Assembly (NCBI GenBank): GCA_942492635.1
Contig: CALOFP010000002.1
Span: 1,426,001 to 1,490,000, forward strand
Length of the DNA stretch: 64,000 nt
DNA from: CALOFP01 sp942492635
GTDB lineage: Bacteria; UBP6; UBA1177; CALOFP01
Direction of reading: 5' to 3'
Within the stretch, counting starts at the first letter, position 1. Each line of letters starts with the position of its first letter. Below the pieces are notes generated by a model. It was not told where the DNA came from. It saw only the letters and a program-made list of their open reading frames with translations, and ran no database searches. Below, one piece after another: positions 63,015 through 64,000 of the stretch. A program made the position numbers and the translations under genes.

Positions 63015-64000
63015 AAAGAAAGAATGATGTTTCCGATTTCTATAATAATTCCGCACCTATGGCGCTCGCCCTCGGAATTACCTCTATTTAAACGAAATCT
63101 GATGACTCGCCAATTTCGAATATCTAAAAACTGATGACACCGGGGTTGTAAAATATTGCAAATTTGATGTAACGCCGTAGTCTCAATTTTTCTCCGGAGA
63201 CGGCACCATCTTCGGGTCATTTTAAATAGTTGCAGCTCCACGCAAGAGCTCCGTATAGGAGCGGAATTATACTAGCCAACGAATACCACCCATCCTATCC
63301 CGGAAGCCCCGTAGGCGGCGACATAAGGAAAAATGTGTCGTACCTACGGCACTCCCGAAAGAGGGTTGTTCTAGTCCATTTTTCTATAATAATTCCGCAC
63401 CTATGGCGCTCGCCCTCGGAATTACCTCTATTTAAACGAAATCTGATGACTCGCCAATTTCGAATATCTAAAAACTGATGACACCGGGGTTGTAAAATAT
63501 TGCAAATTTGATGTAACGCCGTAGTCTCAATTTTTCTCCGAAGAAGGCACCATCTTCGGGTCATTTTAAATAGTTGCAGCTCCACGCAAGAGCTCCGTAT
63601 AGGAGCGGAATTATACTAGCCAACGAATACCACCCATCCTATCCCGGAAGCCCCATAGGCGGCGACATAAGGAAAAATGTGTCGTACCTATGGCACTCCC
63701 GAAAGAGGGTTGTTCTAGTCCATGTTTCTATAATAATTCCGCACCTATGGCGCTCGACCTCGGAATGACCGCTATTTAAACGAACTCTGATGACTCGCCA
63801 ATTTCGAATATCTAAAAACTGATGACACCGGGGTTGTAAAATATTGCAAATTTGATGTAACGCCGTAGTCTCAATTTTTCTCCGAAGAAGGCACCATCTT
63901 CGGGTCATTTTAAATAGTTGCAGCTCCACGCAAGAGCTGCGTATAGGAGCGGAATTATACTAGCCAAAGAATACCACCCATCCTATCCCAAAGCCCCGTA
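63015..64000. repeat. 344-bp tandem repeat array, continuing past the window
   Basis: Complete units run 63301-63644 and 63645-63988. A 5'-truncated unit covers about 63033-63300 and a fourth begins at 63989. The period is exactly 344 and the copies are nearly identical, differing by scattered substitutions. Each unit contains several palindromes: CCGTAGG, CCTACGG or decayed forms such as CCTATGG, and GCTCCGTATAGGAGC. Minus-strand open frames of 94-96 codons recur in each unit but lack ribosome-binding sites and protein-like features. Confidence 0.92.

Noticed and set aside
62957..63929. Recurring 94-96 codon minus-strand frames in the 344-bp units as genes
   Set aside because: They recur only because the DNA repeats; the start context lacks a ribosome-binding site and the translation is Arg/Cys-rich without recognisable features.
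63015..64000. Tandem repeats as a possible CRISPR array
   Set aside because: Units are 344 bp, contiguous and nearly identical, with no unique spacers and no cas genes nearby. The 43-bp repeats at 17111 fail for the same reason.

Overview
The window looks like a chromosomal segment of a Gram-negative bacterium with many outer-membrane or secreted lipoproteins. Genes start behind strong GGAGG ribosome-binding sites, several promoters are sigma70-like (TTGACA / TATAAT type), and MopE-type 'CDGLDNDCDGETDE' metal-binding motifs appear. Together these fit a deltaproteobacterium-like lineage (Myxococcota or a related uncultured group) better than Bacteroidota, which rarely use Shine-Dalgarno sites. 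The exact phylum is inference and not secure.

Layout. (1) 1-1656: 3' half of a 23S rRNA gene, 5S rRNA and a terminator. (2) 2012-15190: a decayed lipoprotein gene followed by three tandem paralogous giant lipoproteins (about 1130-1530 aa), each built from a shared N-terminal 'VQKGP' domain, a series of ~100-residue 'LVND...GD' modules and six-bladed kelch-like propellers. (3) 15849-31416: mostly housekeeping genes: an MFS exporter, an M20 amidohydrolase, a pyrimidine cluster (small membrane protein, pyrR, pyrB, pyrC, unknown 211-aa protein), a PflX-type radical SAM protein, deoC with a lipoprotein and a possible beta-barrel protein, a HisC-like aminotransferase, and etfB-etfA-acyl-CoA dehydrogenase. 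(4) 31417-36894: an accessory patch with an AT-rich KAP P-loop NTPase gene and a TetR regulator overlapping an amidase gene, bounded on both sides by related non-coding repeats. (5) 36895-41033: a three-gene signalling cassette (GAF-PAS histidine kinase, receiver-HDOD, receiver-degenerate HD). (6) 41158-45416: secreted and lipoproteins, including an alpha/beta-hydrolase-like lipoprotein. (7) 45933-50335: an OmpR-type regulator overlapping a periplasmic-propeller hybrid kinase with receiver and HPt domains. (8) 50712-61678: two adjacent transcription units encoding a small acidic lipoprotein, a secreted fibre-like protein, an 1865-aa Cys-rich/coiled-coil lipoprotein and a MopE-like Cys-rich lipoprotein. 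(9) 61679-64000: a repeat field with hairpin repeats, an IS200/REP-associated tyrosine transposase and a 344-bp tandem repeat running off the end.

How they may work together. The hybrid kinase and its OmpR partner contain every residue of a His-Asp-His-Asp phosphorelay. Just downstream, both surface-protein units carry an identical direct repeat (GTTACA, 5 bases, GTTACA; 11-base period) about 100 bases before their start codons. That is the spacing OmpR/PhoB-type regulators bind, so the relay may control the surface proteins. The REP-like hairpins, several with a CCGTAGG core, cluster around the tyrosine transposase and suggest it made or maintains them.
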